This document shows positions 16,092-25,095 of a stretch of 64,000 nucleotides of DNA, piece by piece. How positions within the stretch are numbered: the first letter of the stretch is position 1; every line of letters starts with the position of its first letter. Below the pieces are notes generated by a model. It did not search any database. It was not told the DNA's origin and saw only the letters and a program-made list of their open reading frames with translations. Position numbers and translations under genes: made by a program. Location: contig NZ_FNNP01000001.1 in assembly GCF_900106805.1 (NCBI RefSeq), forward strand, positions 434,001 to 498,000. The letters are read 5' to 3'. Origin of the DNA: Ruegeria halocynthiae. Lineage in GTDB: Bacteria > Pseudomonadota > Alphaproteobacteria > Rhodobacterales > Rhodobacteraceae.

Positions 16092-16523
16092 TCAGGCACG
16101 TTGGTTGATCATCGCAGTGCCAAGGAAAGCATCGGTAAGGCCCTGACAGCGGGCGCTGGTCATCATCATGATAACCGAGATGATCTGCAGAATCGGAAAC
16201 ATCATGCTGACGAAATACCCTGCTGTGTGTGCGATGGCTTTGCCTGTATCCATCCGGGCACCGAACGCATCACGCAATTCGATCCCCATGAAACGCATCC
16301 CCAGCGTGGCCGAGCCGTTGGCAATGGTGACAACGCGGTAGACGAAGCTGACGACGGCGTAGATCAGTGCCAGGATGAAAAAGCCCATGCCAAAAGTCAG
16401 CAGAATTGCGACCGTGCAAAGAAGCGAGATAAAGGCGATGTCGAACAGCCATGCAAAAAAGCGTTTGGTCGCCACGGATTGATAAAATTCGGGTTGGCTG
16501 TCGGGGTCAGGCAGATGAGACAT
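16092..16523 (-). CDS. RDD family membrane protein
   Basis: A 143-aa membrane protein with three or four hydrophobic segments. The RDD domain is recognised by the R near FFAWLFDIAFISLL, the middle D pair region and GSATLGMRFMGIELRD. Some RDD proteins act as Na+/H+ antiporters but most are uncharacterised. It shares the leftward direction with the Bpt and DUF2852 genes. Confidence 0.82.
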   Translation of the reverse strand: MSHLPDPDSQPEFYQSVATKRFFAWLFDIAFISLLCTVAILLTFGMGFFILALIYAVVSFVYRVVTIANGSATLGMRFMGIELRDAFGARMDTGKAIAHTAGYFVSMMFPILQIISVIMMMTSARCQGLTDAFLGTAMINQRA

Positions 16524-16588
16524 GAAATGTGGTCCGGTAGATTGTCGGGAACACCCTGTCCCGACGGGCGGGACAGGGCAAGGTCAGA

Positions 16589-17014
16589 TCAGGCAGGTTG
16601 CTTGCCATTTTCAGCGTCGCTGCGATTGTCGCGGGCGCGTTCATCCATGAACTCATCGAACTCGGCCTTGTCCTTGGCGTCACGCAGACGGCGCAGGAAG
16701 GCTTCGAATTCTTGCTGTTCGCGCTCAAGCCGCGCCAGAGTGTCGGTTTTGTAGGCGTCGAAGGCGCTGTTGCCCGAAGGTTTCATGGCGCTCATGTGGC
16801 CTTTCCACGAAGAACGGCGGCTGCAGGATTTGCTGAACATGCGTTTGCTCCAGATCATATAGGCCAGAAAGGCGAGGCCGATGGGCCAGAAGAAGATAAA
16901 GCCAAGAACCATTGCGGCGATCCAGGCGCCTTTGCCCTTGCTGTCAAGCCAGGCTTCGGTTCTGTGCAGCCACCCCGGATTTTGGGGAACGGCGTGGTCG
17001 GACAATGCGGTCAT
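16589..17014 (-). CDS. DUF2852 domain protein
   Basis: A 141-aa protein with one strong membrane region (AWIAAMVLGFIFFWPIGLAF, about residues 30-50) and a charged helical C-terminus rich in Glu, Arg and Lys (LEREQQEFEAFLRRLRDAKD). The WPIGLAFLAYMIWSKR segment followed by a soluble coiled tail is the DUF2852 pattern, widespread in alphaproteobacteria and of unknown function. Confidence 0.8.
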   Translation of the reverse strand: MTALSDHAVPQNPGWLHRTEAWLDSKGKGAWIAAMVLGFIFFWPIGLAFLAYMIWSKRMFSKSCSRRSSWKGHMSAMKPSGNSAFDAYKTDTLARLEREQQEFEAFLRRLRDAKDKAEFDEFMDERARDNRSDAENGKQPA

Positions 17015-17170
17015 TTGCTCTCTCCAGTTTGGATGTAAATACTTTTCACATTACCTAGATGGGAGGGGGTAATCATCAATGCAAGGGGTGTATGTGAAAA
17101 AGATTTACATTTTGCGATTCACTGAACCTGATTGGTTGACGCGGTAACGGAACAGGCGCAATTTCAGCCT

Positions 17171-17560
17171 ATGCAAGATACTGAAAACAAACCCGCCCCA
17201 TCACTCGATCAGATTCTATCGCTGGAGAAACAAGTGTGGAGCGCGCTGGTTGAAGGCAATGCCGAGGCCGACCGCGCATTGCTGAGCCCCGATTTCCTGG
17301 GTGTCTACCCATCCGGATTTGCCAATCGCGACGATCACGTCGGGCAGTTTGCCGATGCACCTACGATGACGCAGTTTGAACTCAGCGATACCAGACTGCG
17401 CGTACTATCCGCAGATGTGGTTTTACTCTCGTACCGCGCTGATTACCGGCGACCTGACGCAGAAGAGTGGGAAGTGATGCTGATCTCATCTTTGTGGGAG
17501 CGGCGGCATGACGTCTGGATCAACAGTTTCAGCCAGGACACCCCGTTGGATCAAGAATGA
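17171..17560 (+). CDS. NTF2-like / SnoaL-like protein (DUF4440 type)
   Basis: A soluble protein of about 129 aa with the cone-shaped NTF2 fold pattern: helix LEKQVWSALVEGNAEADRAL, then LSPDFLGVYPSGFANRDDHV, then strands ending in the W-E-V-M-L-I-S-S-L-W-E-R-R pair typical of DUF4440. Catalytic or ligand-binding function is unknown. The ATG at 17171 starts MQDTENKPAP. Its stop overlaps the glnE start by ATGA, so the two are translationally coupled. Confidence 0.78.
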   Translation: MQDTENKPAPSLDQILSLEKQVWSALVEGNAEADRALLSPDFLGVYPSGFANRDDHVGQFADAPTMTQFELSDTRLRVLSADVVLLSYRADYRRPDAEEWEVMLISSLWERRHDVWINSFSQDTPLDQE

Positions 17561-20352
17561 GTGAGGCCCTCGCTATAAACCGCCTGCCGCGTGCCTTCCA
17601 TCCTGATCTGGGACAGGAAACGCGTGCTGCGCTGCCCGAATTGACGGCTGAACAGGGGGAGTTGATCGAAGGAACAGCAGGCTCCAGCCCTTATCTAAAA
17701 GGATTTATCGACCAAGAGAGGGACTGGTTGGTGCAAGCGCTGCAGCACCCGGATCAGGCGTTCACCGACGTGATGGAGGCGGCACGTAAGCTGCCATCGG
17801 ACCAGTTGAAACCCGGACTGCGGCAGGCAAAACGACGTATGGCTCTGCTGACCGCGCTTGCGGATCTGGCGGGCGCATGGCCGTTGGAGAAGGTGACCGC
17901 AGCGCTGACTGATTTCGGAGCTCTGGCCACCGATGTAGCGGCAAAAGCGGAGATTGCCGCATTGATCCGGCGCGGAAAGCTTCCGGGCATGACACAGGAT
18001 GAAGTCGAAACTGCTGCCGGTATGGTCATTCTGGCGATGGGCAAGATGGGTGCGCATGAGCTGAACTATAGCTCGGATATCGATCTCATCGTATTGTTTG
18101 ATGAGACTCGGTTCGATCCAGATGATTTCTACGAAGCCCGACAGGGGATGGTGCGTGCCACGCGAAACTTCTGTGCCACGCTTAGTGATAAAACATCGGA
18201 TGGCTATGTATTCCGCACCGATCTGCGCCTGCGCCCAGATCCGGCGGTCACGCCCGTGTGTTTGGCGATGGAAGCGGCCGAGCGCTATTACGAAAGCCTG
18301 GGGCGCACTTGGGAGCGCGCAGCTTATATCAAGGCGCGCCCGTGTGCCGGGGATATCACCGCAGGTCAACGATTTCTGGAGGCGTTGCGTCCGTTCGTGT
18401 GGCGGCGACATCTGGATTTTGCTGCCATTCAAGACGCTCACGACATGCGTCTGCGCATCCGCGAAAACAAGGGGACGGGCGGCAACCTTTCGATCCCCGG
18501 TCACGATATGAAGCTGGGGCAGGGCGGTATTCGAGAGATCGAGTTCTTCACACAGACCCGTCAACTGATCGCAGGGGGCCGCGACCCTGAGCTAAGAGTA
18601 CGAGGCACAGTGCCCGGTCTGGCCGCGCTGGCATCGAAGGGTTGGGTGCCCGAGGATGTTACCGAAAAGCTTACCGATCACTACCGCGCCCATCGCGAGG
18701 TCGAACATCGCATCCAGATGATACATGATGCGCAAACCCACAAGGTTCCGAACTCAGATGACGGAATCGAACGGGTCGCCTGCCTGATGGGCATCAGCCG
18801 CGATGAACTGACCGCCGATCTGACCCGCCGCCTGACCGAAGTGCACGAGTTGACGGAGGGATTTTTTGCCCCCGGTCCGGGCGCGTCACCCGCCCCCATC
18901 CAAGAGGTTGATTTTGACAAGGGCGTGCTGGCCCGCTGGACCGCCTATCCGGCGCTTCGGTCACAGCGAGGTGCCCGGATTTTCGAACGGCTGAAACCTG
19001 AACTATTGTCGCGATTGGCGAAGACCGCGAAACCGGATGAAGCGCTGCTGGCGCTGGACGGATTTTTGGCCGGGCTGCCTGCTGGGGTTCAGCTGTTTTC
19101 CTTGTTCGAGGCAAACCCGCACCTGATCGATCTCTTGGTCGACATCGTCGGAACATCGCATGCGCTTGCCACACATTTGTCGCGCAATGCCTCGGTTTTT
19201 GATGCGGTGATCGGTGGTAGTTTCTTCAGCGATTGGCCTGGACAGGTTACCTTGCAGGCCGATCTGATGCAGGCGCTGTCGGAAGAAAATGACTATGAAA
19301 CGCAGCTTGATCTGGCGCGTCGCTGGTGCAAGGAATGGCATTTCCGCATCGGTGTTCATCATCTGCGCGGATTGATTGATGGGGCGCAGGCCGGGCGGCA
19401 ATATGCTGAACTGGCGCAGGCCGTCATTGCAGCGGTGCTGCCTTGCGTTGTCGAGCAATTTGCAAAAAAGCACGGCCCCGCCCCAGGGCGTGGCGCAGCG
19501 GTTCTGGGCATGGGATCGCTTGGGGCAGGGCGGATCAACTCGCAATCTGATCTGGACATGATTGTCATCTATGATCCGCAGGATCAGGATATGTCCGACG
19601 GTCCCCGCCCGCTGGCCACACGGACATATTATGCCCGTTTCACCCAAGCTTTGATCACAGCGCTGAGCGCGCCGATGTCGCAAGGGCGTCTTTATGAGGT
19701 CGACATGCGTCTGCGGCCCTCGGGCAATCAGGGGCCTGTGGCTACCAGCTGGGCCAGCTTCATCAACTATCAGCAAAATGAGGCCTGGGTGTGGGAGCAC
19801 CTTGCGTTGACCCGCGCCCATGTGGTCGCCGGGAATTCCGCCTTGGCTGACGATATCGAAAGGTTTCGGACCGAACTAATGTCTCGCCCACTGGACCGCA
19901 ACAAGGTGCTGAAAGAGGTCGCCGAAATGCGCGACAGGCTGGCCGCAGCCAAAGCGCCTGTGGGGGTTTGGGACACCAAGAACGGTCCGGGACGGCTGAT
20001 GGATATCGAACTGTTGGCCGAAACCGGCGCATTGCTGGCCGGACTTCCCCAGCACGATGTTTCGTCGGGACTGGACGGGGCGGTCGCTGCCGGGCTTTTG
20101 GAGGTCGCGCAGGCGCAAACGCTCAAACATTGTTACGACCTATGCTGGTCGGTGCAATGTGCGGCACGTCTGCTGTCGGGAAAAACCATTGAGGCCGACA
20201 AGATCGGCGAGGGTGGTACGGCCTTTCTGTGCCGGGCCACCGGGTTTGATCAGGTCGACCAGCTGCAGGCCGCATTGCAGGAGTGTTACGCCAGTGCCGC
20301 TACTCTGATAGGCGGCGTGGTTACGGAGGTTACAGATGGTACGCAGCGATGA
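17557..20352 (+). CDS. glnE: Bifunctional glutamine synthetase adenylyltransferase/deadenylylase
   Basis: Controls glutamine synthetase by adding AMP to it or removing it, in response to GlnB/PII and glutamine. The 931-aa protein has two nucleotidyltransferase domains, each followed by a regulatory domain. The N-terminal (deadenylylase) site is GKMGAHELNYSSDIDLIVLF; the C-terminal (adenylyltransferase) site is GSLGAGRINSQSDLDMIVIY. Both keep the D-x-D metal pair, so both activities should be intact. Length compares with 946 aa in Escherichia coli. It overlaps the small gene upstream by four bases and the one downstream by 17 bases. Confidence 0.96.
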   Translation: MSEALAINRLPRAFHPDLGQETRAALPELTAEQGELIEGTAGSSPYLKGFIDQERDWLVQALQHPDQAFTDVMEAARKLPSDQLKPGLRQAKRRMALLTALADLAGAWPLEKVTAALTDFGALATDVAAKAEIAALIRRGKLPGMTQDEVETAAGMVILAMGKMGAHELNYSSDIDLIVLFDETRFDPDDFYEARQGMVRATRNFCATLSDKTSDGYVFRTDLRLRPDPAVTPVCLAMEAAERYYESLGRTWERAAYIKARPCAGDITAGQRFLEALRPFVWRRHLDFAAIQDAHDMRLRIRENKGTGGNLSIPGHDMKLGQGGIREIEFFTQTRQLIAGGRDPELRVRGTVPGLAALASKGWVPEDVTEKLTDHYRAHREVEHRIQMIHDAQTHKVPNSDDGIERVACLMGISRDELTADLTRRLTEVHELTEGFFAPGPGASPAPIQEVDFDKGVLARWTAYPALRSQRGARIFERLKPELLSRLAKTAKPDEALLALDGFLAGLPAGVQLFSLFEANPHLIDLLVDIVGTSHALATHLSRNASVFDAVIGGSFFSDWPGQVTLQADLMQALSEENDYETQLDLARRWCKEWHFRIGVHHLRGLIDGAQAGRQYAELAQAVIAAVLPCVVEQFAKKHGPAPGRGAAVLGMGSLGAGRINSQSDLDMIVIYDPQDQDMSDGPRPLATRTYYARFTQALITALSAPMSQGRLYEVDMRLRPSGNQGPVATSWASFINYQQNEAWVWEHLALTRAHVVAGNSALADDIERFRTELMSRPLDRNKVLKEVAEMRDRLAAAKAPVGVWDTKNGPGRLMDIELLAETGALLAGLPQHDVSSGLDGAVAAGLLEVAQAQTLKHCYDLCWSVQCAARLLSGKTIEADKIGEGGTAFLCRATGFDQVDQLQAALQECYASAATLIGGVVTEVTDGTQR

Positions 20353-20608
20353 TCCGAACGATCACAAAGGCTTGATCCGCGAGGCCTATCGTATCGAGGG
20401 TATAACCTTGCCCGAATGCCGCAGCATCTTTCTGGACTGGGCGCTGAGCCTGCCCGAGGACCGAGACCAGAAGCAAGCGCTGAGCGCGCTGCATACGGTG
20501 TATTCCATGCAGGCCGCAGATCATCCCATGACGCAGGTACTGGCCGAGGGGTTGCAGACTGCTCAGGCACCCAGACGGCGGGGCGGCTGGCGCAATCGCA
20601 ACCGCTAA
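20336..20608 (+). CDS. Conserved small protein of unknown function downstream of glnE
   Basis: A 90-aa soluble, mostly helical protein (IREAYRIEGITLPECRSIFL, followed by DWALSLPEDRDQKQALSALH) ending in an Arg-rich tail (RRRGGWRNRNR). It begins inside the end of glnE, so it is translationally coupled. I know no domain for it; the amphipathic middle and basic tail suggest a small binding protein. The reading frame is clean and in the operon direction. Confidence 0.65.
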   Translation: MVRSDDPNDHKGLIREAYRIEGITLPECRSIFLDWALSLPEDRDQKQALSALHTVYSMQAADHPMTQVLAEGLQTAQAPRRRGGWRNRNR

Positions 20609-20649
20609 CAGGGCTTTCACCCTTGGGCATTCACGACTATGAGGGCGGC

Positions 20650-21852
20650 ATGACACTTTCATCCGACCGCCCCCGTATACGTCTGAAACCGAAGGCCAAT
20701 GCCCGTGGCCTGCGCCATGGATTTCCCTGGGTCTATGCGAATGATATCGTGACGGATCGCCGGACCCGCAAAATCGCGGCAGGGGATTTGGCGGTGCTGG
20801 AAGATGACAAACGCGCGCCCATCGCTTTGGTTGCGGTGAACCCGGCCTCGAAGATCATGTGCCGTGTGCTGGATCGCGATACCAAAGCGCAGTTGGATGC
20901 TGAATGGTTTGAAACTCGGTTGCGCCATGCGCTGCAGTTGCGTGAACGATTGTTTGACGCTCCATATTACCGTCTCATCCATGCCGAAGCGGATGGTTTT
21001 CCCGGTGTCATCATCGATCGTTTCGGCGATGCCTGTGTGATCCAGCCGAATGCGGCTTGGGCTGAGGCACATCTCGATGTGCTGACGGATGCGCTGGTCA
21101 AGGTGACCGGGGTTGGCACCGTGTTGAAGAATGCTTCGGGCCGCACCCGCGGGCTCGAAGGTTTGGACGATCTGAGTCTGACCCTGCGCGGCGTTGCGCC
21201 CGAGGCGCCCCTGCCTGTGCCGATGAACGGCGCTACCTACATGGCCGACCTGACCGGCGGGCAAAAAACCGGCCTGTTCTATGATCAGCGTCCCAATCAT
21301 GCCTTCGCCGCCAAACTGATCCATCCCGGTGCGGATGTGTTGGATGTGTTCAGCCATGTCGGTGGCTTCGGTCTGGCCATGCTGGCAGGTGGCGCAGCGC
21401 AGGCATTGTCAGTCGACGGCTCGGCTGCGGCGCTGGAGCTTGCGATGAAAGGCGCCGAAGCCTCAGGATTCGCTAAACGTTTTCAGACCCGTCAGGGCGA
21501 TGCGTTCGATGTTTTGACCAAACTGGGTGAAGATGGCACGAGGTTTGACGTTGTGATCTGCGATCCTCCGGCCTTTGCACCTTCCAAGCAGGCGCTGGAC
21601 GCGGGCTTGCGCGCCTATGAGCGGATTGCGCGTTTGGCGGCCCATCTGGTCAAACCGGGTGGCTATCTGGGGCTTTGCTCGTGTTCACACGCCGCCGATC
21701 TGGGACGGTTCCGCGATGCGTCCTCGCGCGGAATCGGCCGGGCAGGGAGGCAGGCCCAACTAATCCATACCGGCTTTGCTGGCCCGGACCATCCGCAACT
21801 GCCACAACTGGCCGAAAGCGGTTACCTCAAAGCCGTGTTCTATCGACTGTGA
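20650..21852 (+). CDS. Class I SAM-dependent RNA methyltransferase (RlmI-like, RSP_2647 family)
   Basis: A 400-aa protein with an N-terminal PUA-like domain (RIRLKPKANARGLRHGFPWV, then YANDIV), a central RlmI-type region with the DGFPGVIIDRFGD motif, and a Rossmann methyltransferase domain (VLDVFSHVGGFGLAMLAGGA for SAM; ICDPPAFAPSK as the catalytic D-P-P-x-F motif; LGLCSCSHAADLGRF). This order is that of 23S rRNA m5C methyltransferase RlmI and relatives. RNA target is not certain. The ATG at 20650 has GAGGG upstream; the frame extends further but overlaps other genes. The stop overlaps the PIN gene start (GTGA). Confidence 0.85.
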   Translation: MTLSSDRPRIRLKPKANARGLRHGFPWVYANDIVTDRRTRKIAAGDLAVLEDDKRAPIALVAVNPASKIMCRVLDRDTKAQLDAEWFETRLRHALQLRERLFDAPYYRLIHAEADGFPGVIIDRFGDACVIQPNAAWAEAHLDVLTDALVKVTGVGTVLKNASGRTRGLEGLDDLSLTLRGVAPEAPLPVPMNGATYMADLTGGQKTGLFYDQRPNHAFAAKLIHPGADVLDVFSHVGGFGLAMLAGGAAQALSVDGSAAALELAMKGAEASGFAKRFQTRQGDAFDVLTKLGEDGTRFDVVICDPPAFAPSKQALDAGLRAYERIARLAAHLVKPGGYLGLCSCSHAADLGRFRDASSRGIGRAGRQAQLIHTGFAGPDHPQLPQLAESGYLKAVFYRL

Positions 21853-22391
21853 AAGCGGTTCTGGATACCTGCATCATCTACCCAACAGTGATGCGAGAGA
21901 TGTTGCTGCGTGCTGCCAGGCTTGGCCATTTCACACCCGTCTGGTCCTCGCGCATCCTTGAGGAATGGGCCCGGGCGGCACGCAAGCTCGGCCCCGAAGG
22001 TGAGGTACAAGCCCGCGCTGAAATCGCATTGGTTCAGTCGCAATGGCCATCCGCCATGCAGCCCGCCAACCCCGGCACCGAGCAACGCCTGTGGCTGCCG
22101 GATGCGGCTGATATCCACGTTCTGGCAACGGCGATCACCAGCTCGGCCGACGTTATAGTTACCGTCAATACCAAGGATTTCCCAAAGAATATTCTTGCTG
22201 AGGAAGGGCTTGATCGGCGTGACCCGGACGGATTATTGCATGATTTTTGGCTCTCCGACTCTGAAGGCATGGCGCAGATCGCGGCCTCTGTATTGGCCGA
22301 GGCCAATCGCTTGTCGGGTGATCATTGGACCTTGCGCGCGCTGATGAAGAAAGCCCGCTTGCCACGCTTGGGCAAAGCGCTTGCCACATAA
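21849..22391 (+). CDS. PIN-domain ribonuclease-like protein (RSP_2648 family)
   Basis: A 180-aa protein opening with the PIN core VKAVLDTCIIYPTVMREML (first acidic residue Asp5), then RILEEWARAARK with a conserved Glu, and a distal acidic cluster DAADIHVLATAITSSADVIV followed by VTVNTKDFP. These are the acidic residues that hold metal in PIN nucleases. It starts with GTG four bases inside the RNA methyltransferase gene, so expression is coupled to it. No antitoxin gene adjoins it, unlike VapC toxins. The pairing with the methyltransferase is, as I recall, also present in Rhodobacter sphaeroides. RNA processing is a reasonable guess. Confidence 0.82.
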   Translation: MKAVLDTCIIYPTVMREMLLRAARLGHFTPVWSSRILEEWARAARKLGPEGEVQARAEIALVQSQWPSAMQPANPGTEQRLWLPDAADIHVLATAITSSADVIVTVNTKDFPKNILAEEGLDRRDPDGLLHDFWLSDSEGMAQIAASVLAEANRLSGDHWTLRALMKKARLPRLGKALAT

Positions 22392-22459
22392 CGTCGCGTC
22401 TGGTTCAGTTGGTTAAAAGTACTCCGGGGAATACCAAGCACCGACCCCTCGCTTCTGAC

Positions 22460-23149
22460 CTATCCGCCAGAACCCCATTTTTGTTCCAGAACCTCAAGCG
22501 CTGCTACGCGCTCGTCCGTTTTGGGGTGGCTCATTAACCATGCTGGCACCACACCCGCACGCTGTTGGGTCAAATCCTCAAGCTTGTGAAATAGCGACTT
22601 CTGTGGCCCAATTCCGATCCCCGCTTTGGTCAGAAGCGCGGCTGCATATTCGTCAGCTTCATATTCATCACTGCGAGACAGACGAGAGGCCAGCAAGTGC
22701 GTCAGCATATTTGCGATCCATGCACCGATGAACGGGATGAAGCGGTTCAAAACCATCATCAACGCTGCCCGCATTGCATTTTGGCCCGAGAAATCGATCA
22801 TCCGTCGCCGTGCATGGCCTAAAGCCACGTGCCCCAGCTCGTGCGCGATGACACTGGCCATTTCTTCTGCCGAAACTTCGCCATTGCGGAATTTGCGGTA
22901 AAACCCGCGCGTAATGAATATCCGCCCGTCGGGTGCAGCCAAGCCGTTCACTGGATCAATTTCGTAAATGTAGACAGGCACCCGGTCGATTTCCAAAGCT
23001 GCGGCCAACCGGTCAGTCATGCGTTTGAGGGCAGGATCGGCCAGCTCGGTGGACTTCGCGTCCAAATCGCGATGGGTGCGCCAGACGGAAATCCGGTACA
23101 TCACGACGGCATAGGCGATTGCCAGCAGGATCGGTGTTAGGCGCAGCAT
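22460..23149 (-). CDS. M48-family zinc metalloprotease
   Basis: A membrane-associated metallopeptidase of 229 aa. An N-terminal hydrophobic helix (LRLTPILLAIAYAVVMYRIS) is followed by the zinc-binding HELGH in ASVIAHELGHVALGHARRR and the third ligand Glu in SRSDEYEADEYAAALL; a second hydrophobic stretch lies between. This is the layout of HtpX/Oma1-like M48 proteases, though shorter than HtpX (about 290 aa). A general role in envelope protein quality control is expected. It is convergent with the PIN gene. Confidence 0.88.
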   Translation of the reverse strand: MLRLTPILLAIAYAVVMYRISVWRTHRDLDAKSTELADPALKRMTDRLAAALEIDRVPVYIYEIDPVNGLAAPDGRIFITRGFYRKFRNGEVSAEEMASVIAHELGHVALGHARRRMIDFSGQNAMRAALMMVLNRFIPFIGAWIANMLTHLLASRLSRSDEYEADEYAAALLTKAGIGIGPQKSLFHKLEDLTQQRAGVVPAWLMSHPKTDERVAALEVLEQKWGSGG

Positions 23150-23216
23150 GGGTTAGATATGGGAGTACCGCACCACAAGCGCAAATGGAATGTTGAGTCT
23201 CTTCAGTGGAATGTGT

Positions 23217-23843
23217 TCATCCTCTGGGCGAAGGCAAAGTAAACCCGATGTCATAGCTTCGCTCCAAAAGCGCCTGCCGCCGCTTTATTGATCCGTTAGA
23301 GCCGTGAAGCAACTCGATCTTTCGGGGCGAGAACCCAAAGTAACCAAAGGTACCTCTGGTCCATGCTGTCTCAAGCGCTTGCAGGTATCCGGCCATTTCC
23401 ATTTCGTCAGAGCGCGCCCCGGCTGGCACAAGCAACACGCCGGTCCGCGCCTTCTGGAGCGATTTTTTCGGGTTTCCCAGCTGGTCGTAAGCCCAGCCCC
23501 ATGTCCATACGCGATCAACCCAACCTTTCATCATGGATGGCATTCCCCACCAAAACAGAGGAAAGGCAAGGCAGATTGCATCGGCTCGGGCTATTCGCTG
23601 TTGTTCGGAAACTATGTATGGAGGTGCCTTTGAACTCGATTCTCCTTCTATGTCGGCCATCGACCAGCGCGGATCAAAGCCCTCGGAGTGTAGATCCGCA
23701 ATCTCGGTTGTATGGCCCGCTGCCTCGGCGCCATTGTTGAATCGTGCAGCAACTGCTGCGGTGAAAGAGTTTGGGTTCGGGTGATCTATTACTGTCAGAA
23801 TGTGCACGTGAGGCTCAACTGTTGTTTGATAGGAACAGGTCAC
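23217..23843 (-). CDS. NAD(P)H oxidoreductase, flavodoxin-like (KefF/MdaB/NQO family)
   Basis: A flavin-dependent quinone or dye reductase of about 200 aa with flavodoxin_2 fold. ILTVIDHPNPNSFTAAVAARF is the FMN/FAD phosphate-binding start; CLAFPLFWWGMPSMMKGWVD, followed by RVWTWGWAY, is the signature of this family, with the usual PLxWxxxPxxxKGWxDRV pattern. Starts at GTG 23843 or at GTG 23810-23808 are possible; the second fits the family N-terminus better. It stands alone between M48 and VWA genes. Confidence 0.85.
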   Translation of the reverse strand: MTCSYQTTVEPHVHILTVIDHPNPNSFTAAVAARFNNGAEAAGHTTEIADLHSEGFDPRWSMADIEGESSSKAPPYIVSEQQRIARADAICLAFPLFWWGMPSMMKGWVDRVWTWGWAYDQLGNPKKSLQKARTGVLLVPAGARSDEMEMAGYLQALETAWTRGTFGYFGFSPRKIELLHGSNGSIKRRQALLERSYDIGFTLPSPRG

Positions 23844-23906
23844 TGTGAAAGCTCAAGGTAGCTTTAGGTCAAGAGGAACTTTACCCAGACCTGCGAACGA
23901 CCCGCG

Positions 23907-25091
23907 CTAACGGGTCAGTTCCCGCATCCCCTGTTCCAGGCCCGCCAATGTCATCGGCACCATTCGATCCTCGAAAATCTCGCGGATCATGCCAATCGAA
24001 TGAGTGTATTCCCAATATTTTTCGGACACTGGGTTGATCCAAAGGTTCGAAGTCCACTGTTCGCGCGCGCGTGCAAGCCAGACCTGACCAGCCTCTTGGT
24101 TCCAGTGCTCATTTGCACCACCGGGATAGGCGATCTCATAGGGGCTCATCGAGGCATCGCCTACGAAGATGCATTTGTAATCCGGTCCGTAAGTGCGCAG
24201 AACCTCATGCGTTGGAGTCTGCTGGTCCCAGCGGCGGTGATTGTCGCGCCAGACGCCTTCATACAGGCAGTTGTGGAAGTAGTAGTATTCCAGATGCTTG
24301 AACTCGGTCCGCGCGGCCGAGAACAGTTCTTCCACCACTTTGATATGGGGATCCATTGAGCCCCCCACATCGAGAAACAACAGAACCTTGACGGCATTGT
24401 GACGCTCGGGGCGGGTCTTGACGTCGAGATAGCCATGTTCGGCGGTGGCGCGGATTGTGCCATCCAGATCAAGTTCTTCCACCGCACCCTCGCGTGCCCA
24501 GCGACGCAGGCGTTTCAGAGCAACCTTGATATTGCGAGTACCCAGTTCAACCGTATCGTCCAGATTCTTGAATTCACGCTTGTCCCAGACTTTGACCGCA
24601 CGCTGATGCCGGCTTTCTTTCTGGCCGATGCGCACACCTTCGGGATTGTAGCCATAGGCCCCAAATGGCGAGGTACCAGCGGTTCCGATCCATTTGTTGC
24701 CGCCTTGATGGCGGCCTTGCTGATCCTTCAGGCGTTCGCGTAGCGTGTCCATCAGCTTGTCAAAACCACCAAGCGCTTCGATCTCGGCTTTTTCTTCGGC
24801 GGTTAGATGCTTCTCTGCCATCTTTGCCAGCCATTCAGCCGGAATATCGACAGCCTCAAGCACCTGATCGAAACTTATTTCACCGAGACCTTCAAAACTG
24901 GCAGCAAAGGCACGGTCGAATTTGTCGATGTTACGTTCGTCCTTCACCATCGACACGCGAGCAAGGTAGTAGAAGGCTTCGACATCGTAGGTGGCGAGCC
25001 CCTTTTTCATCCCTTCCAGAAAAGTCAGGTATTCGCGCAAGGAAACGGGAATGCCAGCGTTTCGGAGGTTTTCGAAGAAGGGCAGGAACAT
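23907..25091 (-). CDS. VWA-domain protein, CoxE-like, partner of MoxR ATPase
   Basis: A 394-aa soluble protein. The N-terminal half is helical (FLPFFENLRNAGIPVSLREY, then LTFLEGM is a strongly conserved start). A basic, glycine-rich linker (DQQGRHQGGNKWIGTAGTSP) leads to a von Willebrand A domain whose metal site reads LLFLDVGGSMDPH, that is D-x-G-x-S instead of the usual D-x-S-x-S. Such proteins work with MoxR AAA+ ATPases in metal-centre insertion or complex remodelling. The matching MoxR gene lies about 2 kb upstream in the same direction, with four small genes as one block. Client protein unknown. Confidence 0.88.
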   Translation of the reverse strand: MFLPFFENLRNAGIPVSLREYLTFLEGMKKGLATYDVEAFYYLARVSMVKDERNIDKFDRAFAASFEGLGEISFDQVLEAVDIPAEWLAKMAEKHLTAEEKAEIEALGGFDKLMDTLRERLKDQQGRHQGGNKWIGTAGTSPFGAYGYNPEGVRIGQKESRHQRAVKVWDKREFKNLDDTVELGTRNIKVALKRLRRWAREGAVEELDLDGTIRATAEHGYLDVKTRPERHNAVKVLLFLDVGGSMDPHIKVVEELFSAARTEFKHLEYYYFHNCLYEGVWRDNHRRWDQQTPTHEVLRTYGPDYKCIFVGDASMSPYEIAYPGGANEHWNQEAGQVWLARAREQWTSNLWINPVSEKYWEYTHSIGMIREIFEDRMVPMTLAGLEQGMRELTR

Positions 25092-25095
25092 CGCT

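Noticed and set aside
17695-19821. Two long open frames antisense to glnE
   Set aside because: Both lie wholly inside glnE, lack ribosome sites and encode no known motif.
21849-22391. VapBC toxin-antitoxin system
   Set aside because: The PIN protein has no adjoining small antitoxin gene, and its coupling partner is an RNA methyltransferase.
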